From Candidimonas humi (lineage in GTDB: Bacteria > Pseudomonadota > Gammaproteobacteria > Burkholderiales > Burkholderiaceae_B): a stretch of DNA of 64,000 bases. Location of the stretch: assembly GCF_019166065.1 (NCBI RefSeq), contig NZ_JAHTBN010000003.1:1-64000 (forward strand), written 5' to 3'. Of the stretch, positions 1 to 7,814 are shown one piece after another. How positions within the stretch are numbered: position 1 is the first letter of the stretch; the number at the start of each line of letters is the position of its first letter. Below the pieces are notes generated by a model. It ran no database searches. It was not told the origin of the DNA and saw only the letters and a list, made by a program, of their open reading frames with translations. Made by a program: the position numbers and the translations under genes.

Positions 1-562
1 TGGATCTCTCGGCCACGCTGCACGCGTTCTATGAATACATCTCGGATTCCTAAGATAGAATCTACTGGGGACATCGGTATTCGCTCCATTAAGCTCGTTC
101 TTCGCAAAAACAAGTTTAATGAATACCACTTGTCCCCCGTTCATGAGGAAGAGCCAATTTCAATGAGATTTTTTCATCCCTAATGCTGTTGGGATCGGAA
201 AAATGCCTCTCTAGCACCCCCATTCCTGTACATTTTTTGGCCCATCAATACGGGGGCCGGCATGTCGCATTGTTTCTATTCGCCGCGCGACGTTGCTGCG
301 ACCATGGCTTCTATCCCATCTAATTTGGGATTTGGGGAGCAAGCGTGGCGCTGACTGACGTACATACGGATTCCGACATAACTATCAGTCTCTGATGCCT
401 ACGCTTACTGGGTTGAGCAGTATGTTATTTCGGTGAGCGGAATGTAGTTCGAGGAAGAGGTATTAAATAATGAGCGTCTGCTAACGGCCAGGACCAGACA
501 TTGCCATAGTTAAGGAAACCGTAGTTCCTTCCTACGGTTTCCACCCAGAGCCGGCATGCGGA
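1..562. other. AT-richer non-coding left edge (probable island DNA)
   Basis: No convincing complete gene is visible here. One frame (positions 3-53) reads DLSATLHAFYEYISDS then a stop and could be the last codons of a gene entering from the left, but another frame is also open to 183, so neither is called. Base composition is visibly lower in GC than everything right of about 6 kb and matches the neighbouring accessory genes. The only clear structure is the hairpin at 514-542. Confidence 0.5.
514..542. terminator. Perfect 11-bp hairpin downstream of the AIPR gene
   Basis: The arms ggaaaccgtag and ctacggtttcc are exact inverted repeats around a 7-base loop. The hairpin sits 21 bp past the stop codon of the leftward AIPR gene, the position expected of a transcription terminator. 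There is no long T-run on either side, so termination would be weak or Rho-assisted. Confidence 0.5.
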
Positions 563-2278
563 TCAAATGGCATCCCTTGCCTCAGACCTTTTTAAGGATG
601 CTATGGCGGCTGTAAAAAGGGCGGCGTCCTTAGCCTTGTCTCGCTCATAATTTCCACATAGAACCGAATCGAGCGCCCCAGCTGCTTTGCTAAAGACTGT
701 GGTTGCAATCTTGTCATCTTTGAAAGCAGTGGCAACCCTCTCGCAGTATTTTTCAAACTTGTTGGAGTTCATGCGCTCAGTCGTTTCGCCTGCGATGATA
801 AATCGAGCTACGGGAAGCAAATGATATTTGAAAGGCCGGTATTTCGTATCCAACCCCTTGCGCCGAAAGAGAGACTCCAGGCGATAGAGCGCCAAGGCGC
901 TAGCGTAATATGCGACCGGAGGGTGGTCTGCAACGAAAATTCTAGACTCTATGGATTTCAACAACGACCCGTAGTAGCGACTGGCCTGATGCGGAACGGC
1001 TAAGAACATTGAGGCGAATGCTCGGATTTGGTTTGCGATAGTGACAATGCGAATTTTCTCGATGCCTGTTGTCGCACGAAACTGCTGGGACCGACGCTCA
1101 TAGTACAGCTGCGAGTCCCCATCGCCCGCCTCATAGTAGTCCTCCAGCGATTTCTGGAAGTCGGTCAATGACGTAAGTTCCTCTGGTTTGACCATGGTTT
1201 GCCGGTTCGTGGCCTTAATTATTTTGTTCTTCACGGCTCCGTCTTGGGAGACAATGAGTTTGAACGGTATCTGAACCTTTTCGAGCTTATTCTTATTACG
1301 GAAAAGTACGTTGCTTGTTTGGCACCCATTAACGACTTGGTAGCCTTCAAGAGTAAAGTTGTCCCCAGTTTTCTGGATCGAATCTGCTACGACGGTTACG
1401 CCGTTGTTCATCAGCACAAATAGGCGTCGTGCCTCGTCCTCAAGCGTCTTCTCGATCTCCATATTGACGTCGTTGTCGCCTTGGAAGTCGCGCACGTTGT
1501 CGTAAAAGAGTCCCTTGAGCATGTTGCCAGAATCGTCCGAGATAAGCTTCATAAACTCCTCTGAGGGCAAGTAACCTAGGTACGACTCTTGTATCCCAGG
1601 CAGCGCAGGAAGAGTGATCTTGCTAGCGAACTCAATGGACTTCGAGAAACGGTTCTTTGCGTTCGAGTAAAGCCGCTGGAGGGTCTTCGCGTCTACGGGG
1701 ATAAACTCAACCGATTCGAAAATATCGAGATCCATTAGGCCGTCGCGTTCAACATCTATTCTCTTGACCAGCTTGGGATCTTCCTGCCACTTGCCTGTGG
1801 TGGCATAGTAAATTTTCACGGATGGATTGCCGCGCTTGAACAAGGCGCTTTGTCCGTAGATGAACTTGATGAGGCGCTCCTTCTCCGCGATTCTGCTGTT
1901 ACGCGTCATCGACGGCTTGACCGATAAAAGATCCTTTAAACCGAAAAAGGTATTAGAGATTTCGTCACCCGAAAACCCGCCGGATTTGGATTGACAGAAG
2001 ACTAAATTGACTTCGAGATATTTATTCGTAGACACCAAGTCCTGAACTTCCTCCTCGTCTAAAACAAGGGTTCCGTTCACGATGACAGCTACTCCGTCGA
2101 TACCTAGATCGTCTCCCCCTCCTGTGTACAAATCACCGACATCGAATTCCTCTCCGTATTCATTAGAGACGGCACAGTAGTTAACGAAATGTTCCAGAAC
2201 GGTGGCGTCGTCCGTCTTCTTGGGAAGCGACTCTTCGGCTTTGAATGCAGCCACTAGATTTTGGGTAACAAGATCCAT
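563..2278 (-). CDS. AIPR family protein with nuclease-like N-terminal domain
   Basis: A 571-residue protein. The central and C-terminal part (about 235-520) has the hallmarks of the AIPR family, linked to abortive infection and phage resistance: FVLMNNGVTVVAD, GYQVVNGCQTSNVLF and a later ATNRQTMVKPEE block. The N-terminal 110 residues contain GIDG (59-62) followed by a hydrophobic strand ending FCQSK (94-98), resembling the D...QxK arrangement of PD-(D/E)XK/Mrr-type nucleases. No signal peptide or membrane segment is seen, so it is probably cytosolic. It is divergent from the unknown gene at 2629 and lies in AT-richer, probably transferred DNA. There is no good Shine-Dalgarno before the ATG. 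The family call is firm; nuclease activity and a defence role are inferred. Confidence 0.8.
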   Translation of the reverse strand: MDLVTQNLVAAFKAEESLPKKTDDATVLEHFVNYCAVSNEYGEEFDVGDLYTGGGDDLGIDGVAVIVNGTLVLDEEEVQDLVSTNKYLEVNLVFCQSKSGGFSGDEISNTFFGLKDLLSVKPSMTRNSRIAEKERLIKFIYGQSALFKRGNPSVKIYYATTGKWQEDPKLVKRIDVERDGLMDLDIFESVEFIPVDAKTLQRLYSNAKNRFSKSIEFASKITLPALPGIQESYLGYLPSEEFMKLISDDSGNMLKGLFYDNVRDFQGDNDVNMEIEKTLEDEARRLFVLMNNGVTVVADSIQKTGDNFTLEGYQVVNGCQTSNVLFRNKNKLEKVQIPFKLIVSQDGAVKNKIIKATNRQTMVKPEELTSLTDFQKSLEDYYEAGDGDSQLYYERRSQQFRATTGIEKIRIVTIANQIRAFASMFLAVPHQASRYYGSLLKSIESRIFVADHPPVAYYASALALYRLESLFRRKGLDTKYRPFKYHLLPVARFIIAGETTERMNSNKFEKYCERVATAFKDDKIATTVFSKAAGALDSVLCGNYERDKAKDAALFTAAIASLKRSEARDAI

Positions 2279-2628
2279 GCAAGAAACCTAAATGATAGTG
2301 TGGGTGTGGCAGATGCTGTTTCTGATAATGTCATGTTGTTTCTAATTATGGCAGAAGCTGTCGTTATTGAGAAGTCTCCGGGATATCCATTGTGAATGGA
2401 ATTGCAAACCCGTGGAATTAAGGATATGAATGACTCCTATGGGTCGAAAGCGGCCAATCATAAGGGGTTGATTTCGACCCTGAGGAGCCTTTCGCGGCTT
2501 TGTGACTACATGGGCCGCCACTGAGGTTCAGCGGGTATAGACGTTATAAAGGCTGACTCGATGAACAACGTTGAAATCCAGATGCCGCAGCGATGACTCA
2601 ACCTAGCAAAAGTAACTAGAGCACGATA
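2279..2628. promoter_or_regulatory. Divergent intergenic region with inverted and direct repeats
   Basis: This 350-bp region separates two divergent accessory genes. It holds a long imperfect inverted repeat: the arms 2434-2449 and 2472-2487 match at 14 of 16 positions, with a perfect core gggtcgaaa/tttcgaccc and a 22-base loop. Close to the AIPR start are two similar segments about 20 bp apart, ctgtttctgataatg (2316-2330) and ttgtttctaattatg (2336-2350), spaced by two helical turns as tandem operator sites often are. No gene is supported here. Confidence 0.45.
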
Positions 2629-3591
2629 ATGGCGAGACTTTTGTTGCGCAGAAATGGGGTATTGAGGCATCTAGCCTCCGTTAAAGTCACGCACGATGGT
2701 TCAATAAAACTCAACCTTGTAAGGGAAGGTATCAGCGAGAACGGTTATAAGTGGACTGTCGATGGGGATGGATCAAGTCCGGTTTCTTCGCGGGACACTC
2801 CAGAGTCAAAAACAAAGTCGATCACGATCCACACGAGTGGGCGAATCAACTATCACTTTGGCGGTGGTTCTATCCGTTACGTTCCCTGCCTGTTAGATCT
2901 AGCGCACGTAGTAACGATCATCCATTACTCTATTCCTAGCGTTGACCTTTTGGATGATGTTGAGCAGTCTCGCGAGGAAGATTGGATCTGTGAGTTCTCT
3001 GCTGAAATCGATCATCGAATGGTCTTCTCCTTCTCGGTGCTACCAGCAGTGTTGCCAGCAGTACCCGGGGAATTGGGGCGCTTCGGTGTCGAGGGACTCT
3101 ACGCATTAACTTGGTGTGCGGAGCTTGACGTCTCAGGAGTAACCACGGGCAACCTTCCCGAAGCGGTATTCACCACATTCCGTCCCAGCGCCAGCTTGCC
3201 TACGCAAACAATTCGCGAGGAATATGTGTATTTGCGATTTCGGCGGGCAATGTATGCAAACGACATTACCAAAGCCGTAGCGGATTCACCAAACAGCGAC
3301 GCAATTACAGCAGAACAGATTGAGGCAATGATTCAGGCTGGCCCCGGGGTATACCCGCCCAACAACGAAGGCATCTGGACAGTGATCACAAGCGTTCCGA
3401 TGCGGATAGCCCCACGTCTCATTGTCTCCTTCGAAGACGAAAGATTTCGAGCGGAGACTGTAGACCTACGCCCGGGTGATACACGACTAGCAACGGTTAG
3501 AGTGCGCTTTAAGGTTTTCGACGAACAGACAAAGAGGTACGTAAAGCAGCGGGTAGCAATTCGCAACCTTGTGCTTGACTCAGAGCTATGA
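2629..3591 (+). CDS. Hypothetical protein, unknown family
   Basis: A 320-residue protein I do not recognise. It has no signal peptide, no membrane segment and no obvious catalytic motif. The sequence alternates short hydrophobic and charged stretches, suggesting a mainly beta structure. A more helical stretch lies near residues 200-240 (YLRFRRAMYANDITKAVADS followed by ITAEQIEAMIQ). The C-terminus is basic (RVRFKVFDEQTKRYVKQRVA). Codon use and GC resemble the AIPR gene next door rather than the core chromosome. It is divergent from the AIPR gene across a shared 350-bp region and convergent with hipA, so it may belong to the same accessory module, but function is not assigned. Confidence 0.7.
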   Translation: MARLLLRRNGVLRHLASVKVTHDGSIKLNLVREGISENGYKWTVDGDGSSPVSSRDTPESKTKSITIHTSGRINYHFGGGSIRYVPCLLDLAHVVTIIHYSIPSVDLLDDVEQSREEDWICEFSAEIDHRMVFSFSVLPAVLPAVPGELGRFGVEGLYALTWCAELDVSGVTTGNLPEAVFTTFRPSASLPTQTIREEYVYLRFRRAMYANDITKAVADSPNSDAITAEQIEAMIQAGPGVYPPNNEGIWTVITSVPMRIAPRLIVSFEDERFRAETVDLRPGDTRLATVRVRFKVFDEQTKRYVKQRVAIRNLVLDSEL

Positions 3592-3729
3592 CGTGAGTGC
3601 GTCCCATAGGGCTTCGGGCTGCGAAACTAGCGGTATAAGAAGGTGAGTTGACTTTTGAACATCCTCCGAGCCTGTGGCTGAATGTCGCTTGTTGGCCGAA
3701 AGCTGACGCCCGCAAGGCAGCCTTCTTCC

Positions 3730-4974
3730 CTAGGCTTTGTTTGCCGAGAACGCCCCTGCAGTCAAATCAATATCCGCACCGCTAATGCGCATCTGACGAG
3801 CAGCGTCCTGCCATCGATCGACAACCACGACTATCCCATTCACAATTTGCCGAGCCTGCACATCGGCCAGCCCATAAAAAGCGGCCGTGCTGAGGACAGT
3901 CTCTAGGCTAGGCCGATTGTCGACGTCGTCAATATTCAAGACATGCTCTGCCTTGTCGATATTCGGATTGACGTCAAACGCGGGTGCAAGTCTCCATCCT
4001 GTCTTGCCAAGCACGAATCCGTGATTGCGAAGGTGGTCGTCGCGGTTGCCGACCGTGACGTTGAACGCCACGCGCCGAAATAGCTGTTCCAAGTCTGCAT
4101 CCGCATGCTCGGCATCCCCCTGAGCGCGAATGAACTGCGCCAATTCCAGATAGCTCGTACCTTCACTTTGCGTCTTGCGAAGCAGTGTCATCGCCGAGGC
4201 ATAGAAGCGTCGCGAACTGTTGGCTCGATCGAACCGTTGGACGCAGAAGGTATGGAAGTCGTTGTTTAGCTTGATGAGCTTCGCAGGCGGTACGTCTATC
4301 CCAGCTTCTTGCGCGAGTTGATGAACGACATATTCCCAAGCTCCGACGTCTCGATCGTCATCCCTGGCTGGGAACTTGCCGATCCAGAGTGAGCCGTCGG
4401 TTTCGGTGAAGTTGGCCTTTGGTCTTGCTCCGCCCAGAGACGCGCCAGGTGCGACGAGTACGGCGAGCCACTTTCGTAGCGCATCGAGGTCGTCGATACG
4501 CCGGTTGCTGAGCTGGTAGGCCACGGCTTCCAGCTCTCGTAGCGTCGTTACCGGCGGAGCCGCCATTTTCTCGTCGCCAAGAAACGCTTCTGTACCTGGC
4601 CGGCGAAAACGCAGCGCGCCTTGGCGAGTGAGGTCTTGCACGCCGATCAGGAAATCCCAGGCGTACAGCGTACGAGGAGAGCGTTGCTCATCCTTTGCCT
4701 GCAGGGTCTCGCGCCGCTTCATCAGTGTTTGTCCCCATCGATCTGGTGACGAGTCCAGGAAGACGCCGAAGTTGCCTAGCTCGGGCTTGGGAAAGAAGGG
4801 GTGTTCATCCAGAGATAGGTCGGGATCCAGTGCGAAGGCGCGGGGGTCTTGTAGCCAATCGCGTTCGTAATGGAAGCGGATCTGGCCGCGATCATGGGCG
4901 AGCGTGCCGACTTGGCGTGCAGGGCCGAGGTCATCATCCAACCAGACTTCCAGGGTATTGTCCTGCCCGCTCAT
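3730..4974 (-). CDS. hipA: HipA-family serine/threonine kinase toxin
   Basis: A 414-residue toxin kinase of a type II toxin-antitoxin system. In HipA such kinases phosphorylate glutamyl-tRNA synthetase and cause growth arrest; other family members have other targets. Visible motifs are the glycine-rich loop SLGGARPK (179-186), the catalytic loop GNRDDHLRNHGF (309-320) and the metal-binding AFDVNP (332-337). The N-terminal 100 residues fit the couple_hipA subdomain. Length is normal for HipA (about 410-440). The gene overlaps the upstream hipB by four bases (ATGA), giving translational coupling. It lies in the AT-richer probable island. All core kinase residues appear intact, so the toxin is likely functional. 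Confidence 0.9.
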   Translation of the reverse strand: MSGQDNTLEVWLDDDLGPARQVGTLAHDRGQIRFHYERDWLQDPRAFALDPDLSLDEHPFFPKPELGNFGVFLDSSPDRWGQTLMKRRETLQAKDEQRSPRTLYAWDFLIGVQDLTRQGALRFRRPGTEAFLGDEKMAAPPVTTLRELEAVAYQLSNRRIDDLDALRKWLAVLVAPGASLGGARPKANFTETDGSLWIGKFPARDDDRDVGAWEYVVHQLAQEAGIDVPPAKLIKLNNDFHTFCVQRFDRANSSRRFYASAMTLLRKTQSEGTSYLELAQFIRAQGDAEHADADLEQLFRRVAFNVTVGNRDDHLRNHGFVLGKTGWRLAPAFDVNPNIDKAEHVLNIDDVDNRPSLETVLSTAAFYGLADVQARQIVNGIVVVVDRWQDAARQMRISGADIDLTAGAFSANKA

Positions 4975-5336
4975 GTCGATTCCTTGTTGTTTGAGGCTGA
5001 CGAGGGTTTGATCGCCTTGGCACGGGTGGCCGTGCGGCGCCTGGGAGTTGGTTCAAGCTCGAGGTCCTGCAATTTCCGACCAACTTTGTCGTCGGCCCCA
5101 AGCTGATTGAGGTCGCCCTCAAGACCAAGCACGGCCAGAACCCGAACATAGGACCCCAGCGTGGCCCCTGGATCACCCGCCTCAACCTTGTACAAGGTGG
5201 TCCTTGAAATTCCTGCTCGTTGCGCTACGACGGCATTGCTTAGCTTGCGTCGCTTGCGGGCAAGACGGAGCCGCTCTCCCAGTGAGGACAGGAGACGCTG
5301 CTCTTGAGGGAAGACGATAGGCGGTTTGCGTGGCAT
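4971..5336 (-). CDS. hipB: HipB-like XRE-family antitoxin/repressor
   Basis: A 121-residue DNA-binding antitoxin. A helix-turn-helix of the XRE type spans about residues 18-75 (LGERLRLARKRRKLSN, then AQRAGISRTTLYKVEAG). A basic, proline-containing tail of about 30 residues follows, resembling the flexible C-terminus that is often protease-sensitive in HipB proteins. It precedes hipA with a 4-bp overlap, the classical antitoxin-first order. No Shine-Dalgarno is seen before the ATG and the likely -10 box lies only seven bases upstream, so the mRNA may be leaderless. An inverted repeat over the promoter is the probable autoregulatory operator. Confidence 0.88.
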   Translation of the reverse strand: MPRKPPIVFPQEQRLLSSLGERLRLARKRRKLSNAVVAQRAGISRTTLYKVEAGDPGATLGSYVRVLAVLGLEGDLNQLGADDKVGRKLQDLELEPTPRRRTATRAKAIKPSSASNNKEST

Positions 5337-5339
5337 GTT

Positions 5340-5381
5340 CGCTATTATGGTCTATATGATTCTAATTTGTCTATAATAGCG
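5340..5381 (-). promoter_or_regulatory. hipBA promoter and probable HipB operator
   Basis: A perfect 9-bp inverted repeat, cgctattat (5340-5348) and ataatagcg (5373-5381), brackets the promoter. Read on the minus strand, TAGACA and CATAAT are separated by 18 bases and could be the -35 and -10 boxes; the -10 box falls inside the start-proximal half-site. HipB binding to both half-sites would block RNA polymerase. The -10 to ATG distance of seven bases implies a leaderless transcript. Confidence 0.55.
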
Positions 5382-5515
5382 TTAAATAAAAATTTTTGTG
5401 TTAGCGCCTAAGGAGAGTGGACAGCAGCCGCCAAGCCGGTCCAAAATGCGGTACATCCTTGCTTGCTCAGCGGGGATGTCGCCTTATTTATCAAAGAGTT
5501 GGATGCTAAGTTCTG

Positions 5516-5533
5516 TTCTCTTCACCCGCTCCA
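5516..5533 (+). other. tRNA-Gly 3'-end fragment, probable island attachment-site scar
   Basis: The sequence ttctcttcacccgctcca matches the 3' end of a bacterial tRNA-Gly: T-arm strand, acceptor strand CACCCGC, discriminator T and CCA tail. The bases upstream cannot fold into the rest of a tRNA, so only the 3' portion is present. Integrases commonly use tRNA 3' ends; integration leaves the intact tRNA at one end of the island and a 3' copy at the other. Here the copy is followed directly by a terminator, as host DNA downstream of a tRNA would be. This places the island to the left. Confidence 0.5.
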
Positions 5534-5540
5534 TAATTCG

Positions 5541-5570
5541 AAAAGCCCCGTGTTTCTGCATGGGGCTTTT
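5541..5570 (+). terminator. Rho-independent terminator (probably of the original tRNA-Gly)
   Basis: The arms aaaagcccc and ggggctttt are perfect inverted repeats around a 12-base loop and form a hairpin with a T-run. The spacing just after the CCA of the tRNA-like fragment suits a tRNA terminator retained on the host side of the attachment site. Confidence 0.75.
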
Positions 5571-5845
5571 GTTTATCTGCGAGCATCTGCCGAGCCTTGT
5601 TCGACGAACGACTCCGCCCCAGTAACGGGATGTCGGGAGACATTCTCGGACCCGGCTAATTACGAGACCCATGCTAAATGACCCTAGAGCTTATTCTTGC
5701 CTTTATAAATTCAAATATGGGTTCAAAATGTATTTAATAGATCATTTATGAGTGATTATTCATGTTGGAGTGGGTTTTTTCTTGGATTTATGTTCGAATA
5801 TGATCGGTAAAGAGATAGATTCAGTCATATCTGGGCGATTAAAGC

Positions 5846-6259
5846 ATGCAGTCTCCTCGGCCGAAGAATCCTGACTCACGGGTTGCGTTGCCGCGGCCCG
5901 TAGAGCGCGCGTTGCACCGTTTGGGGCAGGACATCTCCATTGCGCGCCGTATGCGCCGCTTAAGCCAGGAAGATCTGGCACAGCGTATCGGCACGTCATT
6001 GAGTACAGTCAGGCGCACGGAGGACGGCTATCCCGGCACAGCCCTGCACACTTTTCTGCGTGCCTTGCACGTGCTTGGTCGTCTCGATGACGTGGTAAAG
6101 GTGATGGCCATTGAGAACGACAAGTTGGGGATGGAGCTGGTGCGGGAGCAATTGCCCCAACGAGTGCGGACGTCCCGTAGCGGCAAGTCGCGTGTGGGCC
6201 GCCTCGCTAGCACCAAAGAGGGTATCGCGGCTGACACCGATGAGCTGGAAGGCTTCTGA
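5846..6259 (+). CDS. Orphan HipB-like XRE-family regulator
   Basis: A 137-residue helix-turn-helix protein. Its HTH (LGQDISIARRMRRLSQEDLA, then RIGTSLSTVRRTEDG) and the following helix-rich segment align by eye with the HipB at 4971-5336, including a conserved RxLxVLGxLDDV-type stretch, so the two are paralogous. The C-terminal tail is basic. No HipA-type kinase follows. A TGATG stop/start overlap at 6257-6261 opens a short frame beginning MATRVCLA that soon runs antisense through the DUF1801 gene, so a coupled hipA may have been deleted. A role as orphan antitoxin or transcription factor is inferred. Confidence 0.75.
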   Translation: MQSPRPKNPDSRVALPRPVERALHRLGQDISIARRMRRLSQEDLAQRIGTSLSTVRRTEDGYPGTALHTFLRALHVLGRLDDVVKVMAIENDKLGMELVREQLPQRVRTSRSGKSRVGRLASTKEGIAADTDELEGF

Positions 6260-6288
6260 TGGCTACCAGGGTATGCCTTGCGGTAGTT

Positions 6289-6690
6289 TCATTTGGCCTT
6301 CGCCTTTTTCTGCGCAAGAATTTTCTCATTTTCCGCCGCTGCGGCGCGGATCAATGTCTTGAAGGCCCGGTCATCGATTTTGTCGCCTTCATGAAGGTCG
6401 ATGGCGCGGCGCGTACCGCCTTCCAGGCTGGCATTGAACAGGCGTGACGGATCTTCGAGCGAGGCGCCTCTGGCGAAGGTGAGCTTCACGGTTGCCTTGT
6501 AGGTCTCGCCGGTGCATATGAGACCATCGTGCTCCCAAACGGGGACGCCCTGCATATTGTTCGAGGGCTTGCGCCATTTCACGTCCTCGACCACGTCGGG
6601 GATAGCTGCTTTGATAAGTGTGCGGACGCGAGCCAGCATTTCGCTGCGCCAATCGTCACGTTTTTCGATCTGATTATCGACCAAGCTCAT
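6289..6690 (-). CDS. DUF1801 family protein
   Basis: A 133-residue cytosolic protein of the DUF1801 (YdhG/YobT-like) group. Recognisable features are the helical start followed by AIPDVVEDVKWRKPS, then VPVWEHDGLICTGETYKATV and KLTFARGASLEDP, typical of this fold. The lysine-rich tail (AQKKAKAK) is common in the family. The biochemical role is unknown. The gene overlaps the end of the upstream flavin oxidoreductase gene by four bases (ATGA), so the two are probably co-translated. Confidence 0.8.
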   Translation of the reverse strand: MSLVDNQIEKRDDWRSEMLARVRTLIKAAIPDVVEDVKWRKPSNNMQGVPVWEHDGLICTGETYKATVKLTFARGASLEDPSRLFNASLEGGTRRAIDLHEGDKIDDRAFKTLIRAAAAENEKILAQKKAKAK

Positions 6691-7709
6691 CTCCAGCCCA
6701 GTGCCGGCGCCACGTGCGTCAAGATTGCCTCGATGACGTGCGCGTTGTATTCCACGCCGAGCTGGTTCGGGACTGTCAGCAGCAGTGTGTCGGCCTCGGC
6801 GATAGCCTCGTCTTTCTTTAGCTGTTCGATCAGGACATCAGGCTCGGCGGCGTAGCTGCGGCCGAAGACTGCCCGTGTCTTTTCGTCGATGAAGCCCACT
6901 TGGTCTTCGTCCTGTCCAGAGCGACCGAAGTAGGCGCGATCCCGATCGTCCACCAGCGCGAAAATGCTGCGGCTGACGGAGACCCTCGGCTCGCGCGTGT
7001 GGCCGGCTTCTTTCCATGCAGCCCGGTATGCGCGGATTTGCGCTGCCTGCTGGACATGAAAGGCTTCCCCGGTCTCGTCGTCCTTGAGTGTCGAGCTTTG
7101 CAAGTTCATGCCCAGTTTCGCCGCCCAGACGGCGGTCGCGTTGGAGCCAGCTCCCCACCATATTCTGTCGCGCAGTCCTTCCGACAGCGGTTCCAGGCGC
7201 AAGAGGCCCGGCGGGTTGGGAAACATCGGGCGCGGATTGGGCTGCGCAAAGCCTTCGCCCTGGAGCAGGTGGAGCAAGGCCTCGGCATGTTGGCGCCCCA
7301 TGTCGGCGTCGCTCTGTCCTTCGGCAGGCTGGTATCCGAAATAGCGCCAGCCGTCGATGACTTGCTCGGGTGAGCCCCTGCTGATTCCCAACTGCAGCCG
7401 CCCGCCTGCGATGAGGTCGGCCGCGCCGGCGTCCTCGACCATGTAGCAAGGGTTCTCGTAGCGCATGTCGATGACTGCGGTGCCGATCTCGATGCGCCGC
7501 GTCCTGGCGCCTACGGCGGCAAGCAGGGGAAAGGGCGATGCCAGCTGGCGCGCGTAGTGATGAACGCGGAAGTACGCGCCGTCCAGCCCGAGTTCTTCGG
7601 CGGCGACCGCGAGTTCGATGGATTGCAACAACGCGTCCGATGCGGAGCGGGTTTGCGACTGGGGCGACGGCGTCCAGTGGCCGAAGGAGAGGAATCCGAT
7701 TTTTTTCAT
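6687..7709 (-). CDS. LLM-class flavin-dependent oxidoreductase
   Basis: A 340-residue luciferase-like monooxygenase-family protein, expected to use FMN or F420-type flavin; the substrate is unknown. It starts MKKIGFLSFGHW, the first beta strand of the TIM barrel. Conserved segments include SIELAVAAEELGLDGAYFRV, IEIGTAVIDMRYENP and LQLGISRGSPEQV. The start at 7709 is chosen because the family begins with this strand, although 16 extra codons are open upstream. It is the first gene of a two-gene unit with the DUF1801 gene. Confidence 0.88.
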   Translation of the reverse strand: MKKIGFLSFGHWTPSPQSQTRSASDALLQSIELAVAAEELGLDGAYFRVHHYARQLASPFPLLAAVGARTRRIEIGTAVIDMRYENPCYMVEDAGAADLIAGGRLQLGISRGSPEQVIDGWRYFGYQPAEGQSDADMGRQHAEALLHLLQGEGFAQPNPRPMFPNPPGLLRLEPLSEGLRDRIWWGAGSNATAVWAAKLGMNLQSSTLKDDETGEAFHVQQAAQIRAYRAAWKEAGHTREPRVSVSRSIFALVDDRDRAYFGRSGQDEDQVGFIDEKTRAVFGRSYAAEPDVLIEQLKKDEAIAEADTLLLTVPNQLGVEYNAHVIEAILTHVAPALGWR

Positions 7710-7814
7710 CGTGAAGGGCCTTAAGAACTTGGTTTCAGCTTGGGGCGGGGGCCGCAAGAATATGAACAGGTCGGACGGGTCACCGGAGCTTTCACATACC
7801 GGGGTCGCCGACTC

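Larger units (their letters stand above)
5382..5845. other. AT-rich gene-free stretch spanning the probable island boundary
   Basis: No gene is supported. The stretch contains the tRNA-like 3' fragment (5516-5533) and the terminator hairpin (5541-5570), both listed separately. From about 5690 to 5845 the DNA is notably AT-rich and probably holds the promoter of the HTH gene at 5846. Confidence 0.5.

Noticed and set aside
3-53. Possible C-terminal end of a gene entering from the left (DLSATLHAFYEYISDS then stop)
   Set aside because: Only 16 codons are visible and another frame is open over the same bases, so neither can be supported.
821-1423. Open frames on the + strand opposite the AIPR gene
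   Set aside because: They lie antisense to a well-supported family gene, have no start signals and encode no recognisable sequence.
5470-5533. A complete tRNA ending at the CCA of the tRNA-Gly fragment
   Set aside because: gcgggga at 5470 could pair partly with cacccgc, but only 64 bases separate the ends and no D-arm or anticodon arm forms, so only a 3' fragment is claimed.
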